A stretch of DNA of 44,719 bases from Cyanobacteria bacterium REEB459 (GTDB lineage: Bacteria > Cyanobacteriota > Cyanobacteriia > Phormidesmidales > Phormidesmidaceae), in the NCBI GenBank assembly GCA_018970085.1, contig JAGWXD010000024.1, positions 1 through 44,719 of the forward strand, in the 5' to 3' direction. Both the position numbers and the translations under genes were made by a program. Below, piece by piece: positions 1 through 8,185 of this stretch. Under the pieces are notes generated by a model, which did not search any database, was not told where the DNA came from, and saw only the letters and a program-made list of their open reading frames with translations. Position 1 is the first letter of the stretch. Each line of letters opens with the position of its first letter.

Positions 1-215
1 TAGAGAGAAGGCATGATTTCCCCAGGAAAGAGGCTGGCCTTCCAGTCGGGGGCTAACCAGCCCAACAGAGAAGGACCCAGCAGAATGCCGGCAATAATTT
101 CTCCAATTACCAGGGGTTGATTGATGCGATCGCAGGCGTAACCCACCAGGCGCGATAGGGCTATAACGATTAAAATCGCTACCAGGACGTGAATAACCGT
201 TTCCGTTGGGCTCAT
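1..215 (-). CDS. Cation:proton antiporter (CPA2/Kef-Nap type), N-terminal part
   Basis: The ATG at 213-215 opens a minus-strand frame that stays open to the left edge (71 codons), so the gene is truncated by the window. The N-terminus is a hydrophobic helix (residues about 6-20), then the segment INQPLVIGEIIAGILLGPSL at about residues 34-53. That pattern (QP.VIGEI.AG..LGPSLLG) is the hallmark of the first Na+/H+ exchanger domain helices of CPA2 antiporters. Members exchange K+ or Na+ for protons at the plasma or thylakoid membrane. Ion specificity and any C-terminal TrkA-N or Usp domain lie outside the window. It is divergent from argH across a 360-bp gap. Family call is firm, exact substrate unknown. 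Confidence 0.85.
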   Translation of the reverse strand, partial: MSPTETVIHVLVAILIVIALSRLVGYACDRINQPLVIGEIIAGILLGPSLLGWLAPDWKASLFPGEIMPSL

Positions 216-575
216 GTCGTTTCTATCACCGCTATGGTGGTCTAATTGTTACGGAATGCTCATAGCCTACCATGGCGATTATCGGCCTGTTGGCCTAGCC
301 GTCTTACCCTGGCAACCACGGAACTCCAAACAGGGCAGCATTTGACCAACTCAAGGGGGCCATTCCGACAACGGTCTATGGTATGGTTTCCCTTTAGAGG
401 TTGCTTGAGAAGGGTATCTATGGGTAGCCAAACGGCCATGGTTACCATAGAATTCCTCAGGGATTCGGGATTTTGAGAGTTCTCACGGTATCGATCAGAA
501 CCTCCCCCTGGCTTTTCAACCATTCTCTTAGGCAGCTATCCGTCCTTCCAGTCAGTCCTTCAAGGGTAAGTACCG
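216..575. other. Intergenic region, antiporter / argH
   Basis: This 360-bp divergent spacer should hold promoters for both flanking genes. Two short overlapping open frames here (around 246-523) are on opposite strands, have no family resemblance, and I do not call them. It contains an imperfect palindrome ATGGTTACCAT (438-448), followed by AG. No convincing -35/-10 pair was recognised. Confidence 0.5.
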
Positions 576-1967
576 TTGACAGCCCCCTCTTCCCCAACCT
601 GGAGCCAGCGCTTCGAGTCAGCCCTGCATCCAGCTATCGCTCAATTTAACGCCAGCATTGGCTTTGATATCGAGTTACTAGAGTACGATCTGACCGGATC
701 GGTCGCCCATGCCAAAATGCTGGTGAAAACTGGCATTATCAGTCCCCAGGAGGGCGATCTCATTGTCAGTGGGCTAGAAACCATTCGCCAGGAATACCGG
801 CAGGGAGACTTTCAACCGGGGGTAGAGGCAGAGGATGTACACTTTGCCGTAGAGCGACGGCTGACCGAGCTAATTGGGGATGGCGGTAAGAAACTCCACA
901 CCGCCCGGTCCCGCAATGACCAAGTGGGTACGGACATTCGCCTTTACCTGCGATCGCAAATCCTGGCCCTACAAGACCAGTTACGGCAATACCAGCGGGC
1001 TCTACTCACCATCGCCCAGGACCACGTCGAAACTCTGATTCCCGGCTATACCCACCTGCAACGGGCCCAACCCCTGAGTCTCGCCCACCACCTGTTGGCC
1101 TATTTTGACATGGCCCAACGGGATTGGGAACGGCTCCAGGATGGGCTTAAGCGGGTGAATATTTCTCCCCTGGGGTGCGGGGCTCTAGCGGGCACTACCT
1201 TTCCCATCGACCGCCACTACTCAGCGGAACTGCTGGGGTTTGAGCGAGTCTACGGCAATAGCCTGGATGGGGTTAGCGATCGGGATTTTGCCATTGAATT
1301 TGCCTCTACCGCCAGCCTGATCATGGTGCACCTCTCTCGCCTCTCCGAGGAAATGATTCTCTGGGCCTCGGAGGAGTTTGGCTTTGTCACCCTCAAGGAT
1401 AGCTGCTCCACCGGATCCAGCATCATGCCCCAAAAAAAGAATCCCGATGTGCCGGAGCTGGTGCGGGGTAAAACCGGTCGGGTATTTGGTCACCTGCAGG
1501 GGTTGCTGGTGATGATGAAGGGGCTGCCCCTGGCCTATAACAAGGATTTACAGGAAGACAAAGAGGCTCTGTTTGATACAGTGCGGACGGTGCGCGGCTG
1601 TCTTGAGGCCATGACCATTTTGCTCCAGGAGGGGATCGGCTTCCAGGTACCTCGCCTACAAACGGCCGTGGACGAAGACTACGCCAATGCCACTGATGTG
1701 GCCGACTACCTGGCGGCCAAAGGTATTCCCTTCCGAGAAGCCTATAACCTGGTGGGTCAGGTGGTAAAAACCTCCCTGCGGGCTGGCAAACTGCTGCGGG
1801 AACTAACCCTGGAGGAATGGCAAGCCATCCACCCCGCCTTTGCCGACGACATCTACGCTGCTATTACTCCCCGTCAGGTGGTTTCCGCCCGCAATAGCTA
1901 CGGCGGTACGGGTTTTGAACAGGTGCGTCAGGCCCTCCAACGGGCCGAACAAACCCTGGAAGCATAG
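576..1967 (+). CDS. argH: Argininosuccinate lyase
   Basis: Cytosolic enzyme cleaving argininosuccinate to arginine and fumarate, the last step of arginine synthesis. The 463-aa product has the usual family length (about 460). It shows the fumarase/aspartase superfamily signature [12 protein letters not shown] at about residues 278-290, the substrate-loop segment [13 protein letters not shown] near residue 108, and the TAHLQ-type motif as YTHLQRAQP near 157. The likely start is TTG at 576, preceded by AAGGG at 562-566; it gives the N-terminus [13 protein letters not shown] that fits cyanobacterial homologues, and there is no ATG nearby. A glycosyltransferase gene follows after 2 nt, suggesting co-transcription although no functional link is obvious. 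Confidence 0.97.
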   Translation: MTAPSSPTWSQRFESALHPAIAQFNASIGFDIELLEYDLTGSVAHAKMLVKTGIISPQEGDLIVSGLETIRQEYRQGDFQPGVEAEDVHFAVERRLTELIGDGGKKLHTARSRNDQVGTDIRLYLRSQILALQDQLRQYQRALLTIAQDHVETLIPGYTHLQRAQPLSLAHHLLAYFDMAQRDWERLQDGLKRVNISPLGCGALAGTTFPIDRHYSAELLGFERVYGNSLDGVSDRDFAIEFASTASLIMVHLSRLSEEMILWASEEFGFVTLKDSCSTGSSIMPQKKNPDVPELVRGKTGRVFGHLQGLLVMMKGLPLAYNKDLQEDKEALFDTVRTVRGCLEAMTILLQEGIGFQVPRLQTAVDEDYANATDVADYLAAKGIPFREAYNLVGQVVKTSLRAGKLLRELTLEEWQAIHPAFADDIYAAITPRQVVSARNSYGGTGFEQVRQALQRAEQTLEA

Positions 1968-1969
1968 CA

Positions 1970-3202
1970 GTGACCATCAGTCTCTGTATGATTGTGAAGG
2001 ATGAGGCGGCCACCCTGGCAGCCACCCTTAGCAGCGCCAGGGACTGGGTAGATGAGATGGTAGTTGTAGACACGGGATCCGTCGATACCACTCGAGCTAT
2101 AGCCCAGTCCTGGGGTGCCGAAGTCCATACCATTCCCTGGACCCATGACTTTGCCGCCGCCCGAAACGCCTCCCTAGTTCACGCCACCGGAGATTGGGTG
2201 CTGGTGCTGGACGCCGATGAGGTGCTACTGCCGGCAGCAGCCCAAGTATTACGCTCCCTTGATCGGGGCCAGCCCTTAGGCACCACCGCTGCTGCTGATG
2301 TGCTGGCGGTTAATCTTTTACGCCTAGAGCTAGGCGCTCTCCAGGCTCCCTATACCCTGATCACCCGGTTCTTTCGGCGTCTGCCCGAGGTCCACTTTGA
2401 GCGACCCTACCACGAAACCGTAGACGATAGTATCGCGAGTCTCCAGGCCCAAACCCCTAACTGGCAGGTCCTTACCCTGGCTGATGTCGCCATTCACCAC
2501 AGTGGCTACAGTCCAGTGACCATAACGCATCGGAGTAAGGTTGAACGGGCTCGCCAGACCATGGAAGGCTACCTGGCCAGCCATGCCGATGACGCCTACC
2601 TAGCCAATAAGCTGGCCGCTCTCTACATTCAATCCGATCAGATTGACCAAGCCCTATCCCTATTAAACCAGGCCCTAACCCAGGTGGATAGCCTGGACCC
2701 TATTACCCGCTACGAGCTTTACTATCATCGCGCCCTGGCCTACACGAAGGACCATCCGGAACTGGCCGTCAAGGATTACGCCCTAGCCCTAGAGCAGGCC
2801 ATCCCCCCGTCCCTTACCCTGGGGGCGTTGATTAATCTGGGTAGCCTGAGGAAGGACCAGGGAGACCTGGTGGCTGCCCTTGGGTTGTTTAATCGGGCGA
2901 TCGCCATTGACCCCAACCTGGCGATCGCCCACTACAACCTGGGTACCACCCACCGGGCTAGCGGTTACCTGGATGGGGCGATCGCCGCCTACAAAGCCGC
3001 GATCGCCCTGCAACCAGACTACCCGGAAGCTCACCAAAATTTGGGGGTAGCTTGGTTTAAGCTGGGAAAACTGCCCGAGGCCCTGGAAGCCTTTAGCCGA
3101 GCTATTCAGCTCTATGACGCCACCAACCCAAGCTATGCCCAAGATTTAAGAGTAGGCCTCAAAAATCTAGGCCTACCCACCGACCTTTTACCTAAGCCTT
3201 AA
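1970..3202 (+). CDS. Family 2 glycosyltransferase with C-terminal TPR repeats
   Basis: The 410-aa product begins directly with the GT2 fold: SLCMIVKDEAATL (residues 3-15), VVDTGSVDTT (about 33-42) and the metal-binding LDADE near residue 80. From about residue 200 onward it consists of tetratricopeptide repeats, for example AIAIDPNLAIAHYNLGTTHR and the following repeat. This GT2-TPR architecture is widespread in cyanobacteria; the glycan or protein acceptor is unknown. Start is GTG at 1970, two bases after the argH stop, so translation may depend on ribosomes finishing argH. The TPR part contains four HIP1 octamers in 110 bp, each encoding Ala-Ile-Ala. It is convergent with the ComFB gene with 14 bp between stops. 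Confidence 0.9.
   Translation: MTISLCMIVKDEAATLAATLSSARDWVDEMVVVDTGSVDTTRAIAQSWGAEVHTIPWTHDFAAARNASLVHATGDWVLVLDADEVLLPAAAQVLRSLDRGQPLGTTAAADVLAVNLLRLELGALQAPYTLITRFFRRLPEVHFERPYHETVDDSIASLQAQTPNWQVLTLADVAIHHSGYSPVTITHRSKVERARQTMEGYLASHADDAYLANKLAALYIQSDQIDQALSLLNQALTQVDSLDPITRYELYYHRALAYTKDHPELAVKDYALALEQAIPPSLTLGALINLGSLRKDQGDLVAALGLFNRAIAIDPNLAIAHYNLGTTHRASGYLDGAIAAYKAAIALQPDYPEAHQNLGVAWFKLGKLPEALEAFSRAIQLYDATNPSYAQDLRVGLKNLGLPTDLLPKP
2897..3006. repeat. Cluster of four HIP1 octamers
   Basis: GCGATCGC occurs at 2897-2904, 2921-2928, 2978-2985 and 2999-3006, all inside the TPR-coding part of the glycosyltransferase. HIP1 is the highly iterated palindrome of many cyanobacterial genomes; here it supplies Ala-Ile codons in the helical repeats. 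Confidence 0.9.
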
Positions 3203-3216
3203 CCAGGGGCAAGGAG

Positions 3217-3903
3217 TTACTTGGTGTAACGAGGGTCGTCCCAGTTAAAGTCACTGGCACGAGTGGTTGATTTAGGCACAGCCACCGATGGGGCAGTTTT
3301 TTTCTGCCAGGCCACATCGGAGCCATAGGTTCCCGGACGCCAGCGATGACCATGGTGACTTTGACCAGCCAGAGTGGCGGTGGAATCCCCCAGGCTGAGG
3401 GATTGGCTACTGTCAACCGTCGAGGGGCTGACACTACTAGAGAACCGGTCTGGCAGCATGGGGTTCTGGGGCTCAGGGCAGCCAGGACTGAGCATGACCT
3501 TGATTCGATTAATCAGTCCATCCCAAGTGAGATCGGGCTGTTTCAACAGGTCTCGCAGCACATTTAACGCCCCCTGGGCGCTGTCCTGCTGGTTAAGCTG
3601 AAGCGGTTCACCATGGCGCAGGGGATCAACCTGTACTGCTGCCACCGCCTGGCGCACAGCCGTTTTAATTTGATTGCGCAGTTCCCGTCTGGCCTTTTCG
3701 TACTGGTATTCCCATCCCTTCTCGCTAGAGGCATAGAGGGCCGGCAGCCGATTCAATGCGTAGGTTTCTACTTCCATCGGCTTCAGGTACTTAAGCACTC
3801 GAGCCGGCAACGCCAAAAGTTGGACCTCCACCTCTTCTGCCACCAGGATTTCCATAACATTAATGTAAGTTCGCCGGGGAATCTCGCGCATAGCCTCTAT
3901 CAC
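3217..3903 (-). CDS. ComFB-family protein, probable c-di-GMP receptor
   Basis: Residues about 10-95 match the late-competence ComFB domain: INVMEILVAEEVEVQLLALP, followed by VETYALNRLPALYASSEKGW. In cyanobacteria such proteins (CdgR in Anabaena; ComFB in Synechocystis) have been reported to bind cyclic di-GMP and to affect cell size or motility and competence. Here the domain is followed by a tail of about 100 residues rich in Ser, Pro, Gln and Thr with no recognisable domain, probably disordered, which is longer than the compact family core. Two starts are possible: GTG at 3903, used here, or ATG at 3891; neither has a well-spaced ribosome site. It lies tail-to-tail with the glycosyltransferase and has a 413-bp upstream region. 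Confidence 0.88.
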   Translation of the reverse strand: MIEAMREIPRRTYINVMEILVAEEVEVQLLALPARVLKYLKPMEVETYALNRLPALYASSEKGWEYQYEKARRELRNQIKTAVRQAVAAVQVDPLRHGEPLQLNQQDSAQGALNVLRDLLKQPDLTWDGLINRIKVMLSPGCPEPQNPMLPDRFSSSVSPSTVDSSQSLSLGDSTATLAGQSHHGHRWRPGTYGSDVAWQKKTAPSVAVPKSTTRASDFNWDDPRYTK

Positions 3904-4217
3904 AACCTCATGCTTGACCTGGGCACTTAAGTATTTATCTGTTAGGGAAACCCCATCTACCTCCCCACACCCAATAGTTCAATCATCCTGCCATCCCCCA
4001 TAGGAATTGGTGGTGAGCACGGATTAAGTCTGCAATCATAGACTCGAATGATAGCTCCGCCGGGTAGCGAGCCCCTGAGCTAACCTATGGCCTCAACATC
4101 TTTAAATCAAGTATTAGGCCTTAATCAACCGCAGGGTTTATGAAAGGTTCAGACCAGCCCCCGCCCTGATGAAAAAGTAGAAAACTCTGACTTTGTCTGA
4201 CTAACCAACGGTCTATA

Positions 4218-4223
4218 TATAAT
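4218..4223 (+). promoter_or_regulatory. Candidate -10 box facing clpB antisense
   Basis: A perfect TATAAT lies 19 bp after a TTGTCT. The spacing is longer than ideal. A transcript from it would run into the 3' end of clpB on the opposite strand. It may be chance in AT-rich spacer DNA. Confidence 0.25.
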
Positions 4224-4251
4224 CGCCTATTTCCATATTTTTGCGCAAGGG

Positions 4252-4272
4252 GCCTGTAATAAAAAAACAGGC
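4252..4272 (-). terminator. Possible clpB terminator hairpin
   Basis: GCCTGT (4252-4257) pairs with ACAGGC (4267-4272), 45 bp beyond the clpB stop. On the clpB-sense strand the loop is U-rich (from the A run on the plus strand) but there is no U tract after the stem. A second small hairpin, GCAGC/GCTGC (4283-4296), is even closer to the stop. Weak evidence for intrinsic termination. Confidence 0.4.
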
Positions 4273-4316
4273 TCCGGGCTCAGCAGCGACGGCTGCATTC
4301 TCACTCCTGGCAGTTA

Positions 4317-6932
4317 TCAGGCCGTCACTAACTCGGCGGGTAAGCGCCTGAATAGCAGTCGCTCATTTTCTACATCCACAAAGACCGTATCTCCCTCGCC
4401 AAATTCACCCCGTAGGATAGCCTTGGCAATTTGGGTTTCCAGCTCCCGTTGGATGGCCCGTTTGAGGGGACGGGCGCCGTACACCGGGTCGTAGCCCACC
4501 TCTGCCAGGAAGTCTAAGGCCGATTCCGAGAGCCGCACGGCCATCTTGCGATCCTGCAGGCGCTGTTCCAGGCGAACAACCTGTAGCTTCACGATCCGGC
4601 GTAGTTGATCCTTGCGGAGGGCATGGAAAATGATCATCTCATCGATGCGGTTGAGGAACTCGGGCCGGAAGCTAGATCGCATCGCCTCCATCACCCGGGC
4701 CTTCATTTCCTCGTACTGACTATCGTCGCCGGCCACATCCAGAATGTACTGGGAACCAATGTTGCTGGTCATGATAATGACGGTGTTCTTAAAGTCCACG
4801 GTGTGGCCCTGGGCATCGGTGACCCGGCCATCATCCAGGATCTGCAGCATGACGTTAAAGACATCCGGGTGGGCCTTTTCGATTTCGTCAAAGAGAATCA
4901 CGGCGAAGGGCCGGCGGCGAATCGCCTCGGTGAGCTGGCCGCCTTCGTCGTAGCCGACGTAGCCGGGAGGGGCCCCGATCAGGCGGGAGACGGTGTGTTT
5001 CTCCATGTACTCCGACATGTCGATGCGCACCATGGCTTCTTCAGTGTCAAACAGGTAGGCCGCCAGGGCCTTGGCCAGTTCGGTTTTGCCCACACCGGTG
5101 GGGCCCAGGAAAATAAAGCTAGCGGTGGGGCGGTTGGGGTCCGCCAGGCCCGCCCGCGATCGCTGGATGGCATCGGCCACGGCGGTGACGGCTTCTTCCT
5201 GACCAATCACCCGCTCGTGCAGCTCGTCCTCCAGCAGCAGCAGCTTCTGCATTTCCGACTGCACCAGTTTGCTGACGGGGATACCCGTCCACTTGGAGAT
5301 AATTTCGGCAATGTCCGCCTCCGTTACCTCCTCCCGCAGCAGGGTTTTGCCACTGGTCTGGGTGTCACTCAGTTGGGTTTCTGCCTTTTCTAACTGGCGC
5401 TGCAGCTCAGTGAGTTTACCGTACTTGAGTTCCGCTGCCCGGTTCAGGTCGTAGTCCCGCTCCGCCTGCTGAATCTCAATATTGACCCGATCGATGGCCT
5501 CCTTGATGGACTGCATCTGGTCAATCACATCCTTCTCTGACTGCCACTGGGCATTGAGGGTACTCTGTTGTTCCTTCAGGTTGGCCAATTCCTTCTCTAG
5601 ACGGCCCAGGCGCTCCAGGGAGGCGGGATCGCTTTCCTTTTGCAGGGAGAGCCGTTCCATTTCCAGTTGCAGGATCTTGCGGTCCACCTCGTCCAGTTCC
5701 TCCGGTTTGGAGGTAATTTCCATCTTTAGCTTGGCGGCGGCTTCATCCACCAAGTCGATGGCCTTGTCGGGGAGGAAGCGATCGCTGATGTACCGGGTAG
5801 ACAGGGTGGCGGCCGCCACCAGGGAGCTGTCGGAAATCTTCACCCCGTGGTGCAGTTCGTAGCGTTCCTTCAGGCCCCGCAGAATGGAAATGGTGTCTTC
5901 CACCGTCGGTTGATCGACATAGACCTGCTGGAAGCGGCGCTCCAGGGCGGCATCCTTTTCAATGTATTTGCGGTATTCGTCGAGGGTGGTGGCGCCAATG
6001 CAGCGCAGTTCCCCCCGGGCCAGCATGGGTTTGAGCAGGTTGCCCGCGTCCATGGCCCCCTGGGTCGCCCCGGCCCCCACCACGGTGTGAATTTCGTCGA
6101 TAAAGAGAATAATCTGCCCCTGGGAATCGGTGACCTCCTTCAGCACCGCCTTCAGCCGTTCTTCGAATTCACCCCGGTACTTGGCCCCGGCAATCAAAGC
6201 CCCCATGTCCAGGGCAATTAACTGCCGGTCCTTGAGGGATTGGGGCACATCACCACTGACAATGCGCTGGGCTAGACCTTCGGCGATGGCGGTTTTACCC
6301 ACCCCCGGCTCGCCAATCAGCACCGGGTTATTCTTGGTGCGGCGGGAGAGGATTTGGATGGTGCGGCGAATTTCGTCGTCCCGGCCAATCACCGGATCGA
6401 GCTTGCCCTGGCGGGCCGCTTCGGTAAGGTCGCGACCATACTTTTCTAAGGATTGATATTTACCTTCCGGGTTTTGGTCCGTCACTTTTTGAGTACCTCG
6501 AATCTCTTGAATAACCTGCTTCAGTTTGGTTTCCTGCAGACCCAGATCCTGAAATAGGGCCTTACCAAAGCGACTATCGCTAGCGTAGGCCAGCAACAGA
6601 TGCTCAATGGAAATGTACTCATCGCCGTACTCCTTACGGCCCTGGTCGGCCCGGTCCAGGAGGGCGTCAAAGGACTTACCCAGATAGACAGATCCGCCAC
6701 TACCGGAGACCTTGGGTTGGCGATTGATAAAGGCTTCGGTGCGATCGCGTAGTTGGCCTAAGCTCAGGCCCACCTTCGTAAAAATACTATTAGCCAGCCC
6801 CTCCTGCTCCAGCAGGGCCAGTAATAAATGCTCACTCTCAATTTGTTGTTGCTGGGCTTGCTTGGCCACATCCTGCGATCGCACAATGGCTTCCCAGGCT
6901 TTTTCTGTAAACTGATTTTGGGTGGGTTGCAT
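4317..6932 (-). CDS. clpB: ATP-dependent disaggregase ClpB
   Basis: Hexameric AAA+ chaperone that extracts proteins from aggregates with DnaK. At 871 aa it has the full family layout: N-terminal Clp-N repeats (about 1-145), first AAA+ module with Walker A GEPGVGKT (207-214), a long coiled-coil middle domain (about 400-530) that distinguishes ClpB from ClpC and ClpA, second AAA+ module with Walker A GPTGVGKT (about 608-615), and the C-terminal small domain. There is no ClpP-binding loop tripeptide, as expected for a disaggregase. The sequence resembles the heat-inducible cyanobacterial ClpB1 type. The ATG is preceded by an AGGGGAGAG ribosome site. A TACAAT hexamer (minus strand, 6979-6984) could be its -10; no CIRCE element was seen. 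Confidence 0.97.
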   Translation of the reverse strand: MQPTQNQFTEKAWEAIVRSQDVAKQAQQQQIESEHLLLALLEQEGLANSIFTKVGLSLGQLRDRTEAFINRQPKVSGSGGSVYLGKSFDALLDRADQGRKEYGDEYISIEHLLLAYASDSRFGKALFQDLGLQETKLKQVIQEIRGTQKVTDQNPEGKYQSLEKYGRDLTEAARQGKLDPVIGRDDEIRRTIQILSRRTKNNPVLIGEPGVGKTAIAEGLAQRIVSGDVPQSLKDRQLIALDMGALIAGAKYRGEFEERLKAVLKEVTDSQGQIILFIDEIHTVVGAGATQGAMDAGNLLKPMLARGELRCIGATTLDEYRKYIEKDAALERRFQQVYVDQPTVEDTISILRGLKERYELHHGVKISDSSLVAAATLSTRYISDRFLPDKAIDLVDEAAAKLKMEITSKPEELDEVDRKILQLEMERLSLQKESDPASLERLGRLEKELANLKEQQSTLNAQWQSEKDVIDQMQSIKEAIDRVNIEIQQAERDYDLNRAAELKYGKLTELQRQLEKAETQLSDTQTSGKTLLREEVTEADIAEIISKWTGIPVSKLVQSEMQKLLLLEDELHERVIGQEEAVTAVADAIQRSRAGLADPNRPTASFIFLGPTGVGKTELAKALAAYLFDTEEAMVRIDMSEYMEKHTVSRLIGAPPGYVGYDEGGQLTEAIRRRPFAVILFDEIEKAHPDVFNVMLQILDDGRVTDAQGHTVDFKNTVIIMTSNIGSQYILDVAGDDSQYEEMKARVMEAMRSSFRPEFLNRIDEMIIFHALRKDQLRRIVKLQVVRLEQRLQDRKMAVRLSESALDFLAEVGYDPVYGARPLKRAIQRELETQIAKAILRGEFGEGDTVFVDVENERLLFRRLPAELVTA

Positions 6933-7046
6933 AGGCTTAACTCTCCCCTGGTGAGGCTAGATATTTCCGTATGCTTGCATTGTAAGAAGGACAGTCCATC
7001 TACCAGGGTCGGTGTTCACCATTATTCTCAGGCGGGTTGCCGCCAG

Positions 7047-7484
7047 TTAACCGAGACTATCGCCCACGAGCGCTAAGCCAGCCTCCCCAAAGATAGCGCT
7101 AGGGGAGCAATAGTACTTAAACTCCAGTAGGTTATAGAAGGGGTCCTCTAGAAAGAAGGTGCGATGCTCCAGGGGTGTCTGGGGAAAACGCCGCTTTTCA
7201 GCCTGATAGAAGGGCAGCTGGCAGTCCTGGGCCCGTCGTAGCAGGGCCTGCCAATCCTCTTCGGCCGCAAAAATCAGCCCAAAATGGCGGGGATAGATGC
7301 CCCGTTGGGGGGTTAGGTCACTACTGGTATGGGCCACCAGTTGGTGTCCGTAAAGATTGAGAATCAGAGATGCAGCGGTCTCCCGACCCGGCTCACAGCC
7401 CAACCCGGTGACATAGAACTCACGGGCGGTAGGAATATCGCCAACGGGAAAGGCCAGATGGAAAATTACCGGATTAGGCGCCAT
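7047..7484 (-). CDS. VOC (glyoxalase-fold) family protein
   Basis: The 145-aa product fits the vicinal oxygen chelate fold with two beta-alpha-beta-beta-beta units: FHLAFPVGDIPTAREFYVTG near the start and HRTFFLEDPFYNLLEFKYY in the second half. Putative metal ligands include His near residue 9, His in the GHQLVAH and PRHFGL segments and Glu in LLEFKYY. The C-terminal AIFGEAGLALVGD tail is typical of a cyanobacterial subgroup. The reaction is unknown. The open frame extends further upstream to 7610 inside lepB, but the ATG at 7484 gives the natural family N-terminus. It lies 41 bp downstream of lepB on the same strand, so probably one transcript. Confidence 0.82.
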   Translation of the reverse strand: MAPNPVIFHLAFPVGDIPTAREFYVTGLGCEPGRETAASLILNLYGHQLVAHTSSDLTPQRGIYPRHFGLIFAAEEDWQALLRRAQDCQLPFYQAEKRRFPQTPLEHRTFFLEDPFYNLLEFKYYCSPSAIFGEAGLALVGDSLG

Positions 7485-7525
7485 GGTCAGGGGGTCAGCA
7501 AGGGGTAGGTAGGTAAGGGAAAATT

Positions 7526-8143
7526 TTAATCGGGCCAGCCCCATCGATGCAGTGGCCAGAAACGGAAGCGGGCTCGACCAATCAGGTTTTCCTGGGGGAG
7601 GGGACCCCAAACGTGAGAATCGTTACTGTTGTTGCGGTTATCCCCCAACACCAACAGGGAACCCGGCGGCACCAGCAGGGGTGGAGTCTGGTAACGGGGA
7701 GGTTCGAGAATATAGGGCTCGATCAGGGACTGACCATTCAGCCATACCTGACCCTGGATCACCTGGAGGGTGTCTCCCGGTTCGCCAATCACCCGTTTAA
7801 TAAAGGCTTGATGGCTATCGTAGCCTTCTTTCTGGAGCGACTGCGGGGGTCTAAAAACCACAATATCGCCACGCCGGGGCGGTTGCCAATGGTAACTGAG
7901 TTTGTCCACCACTAGGCGATCTCCAATGTGGAGGGTAGGGGCCATGGAGGTAGAGGGAATGAAGCGGGGTTCAGCCACCCAAGTACGCAGCACCAGGGCC
8001 AGGGCCAGGGCGATTAACAGCGTGGGCAGATTGGCAAGCAAACCCCTAAATCTGAGGCTGGGGGCCTGGTCAGCCCGTGACTGGGACTCCAGAGAAGGAG
8101 GGGATGGGGGTGACATGGAACTAGATTCAATTGATTTCAGCAT
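7526..8143 (-). CDS. lepB: Signal peptidase I
   Basis: Membrane serine protease that removes signal peptides from exported proteins. The 205-aa product has one N-terminal membrane helix (about residues 36-54), then the box with nucleophile Ser66 (FIPSTSMAPTL), and the general-base Lys116 in AFIKRVIGEPGD. The final box LGDNRNNSNDSHVWG (167-180) is intact. The catalytic Ser-Lys dyad spacing and length are normal for cyanobacterial type I enzymes, which serve the plasma and thylakoid membranes. Start at 8143 gives a short Ser/Pro-rich cytosolic leader; Met10 is an alternative start. It precedes the VOC gene and follows crtD with a 42-bp gap. Confidence 0.96.
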   Translation of the reverse strand: MLKSIESSSMSPPSPPSLESQSRADQAPSLRFRGLLANLPTLLIALALALVLRTWVAEPRFIPSTSMAPTLHIGDRLVVDKLSYHWQPPRRGDIVVFRPPQSLQKEGYDSHQAFIKRVIGEPGDTLQVIQGQVWLNGQSLIEPYILEPPRYQTPPLLVPPGSLLVLGDNRNNSNDSHVWGPLPQENLIGRARFRFWPLHRWGWPD

Positions 8144-8185
8144 ACCACAGGCCCTCTAGACCAGGGAAATGGCCGACTCAGCGGG

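Larger units (their letters stand above)
3904..4316. other. Intergenic region, comFB-like / clpB
   Basis: This 413-bp stretch lies upstream of the ComFB gene and downstream of clpB. No tRNA-like fold or small conserved gene was found. It holds a perfect TATAAT on the plus strand (4218-4223) and two short hairpins near the clpB 3' end (4252-4272 and 4283-4296). Confidence 0.5.

Noticed and set aside
246-523. Two overlapping short frames between the antiporter and argH
   Set aside because: They lie on opposite strands, have no ribosome site and no recognisable protein character.
4605-5393. A 262-codon open frame antisense to clpB
   Set aside because: It mirrors the clpB reading frame in GC-rich DNA, shows no family motif, and clpB is certain on the other strand.
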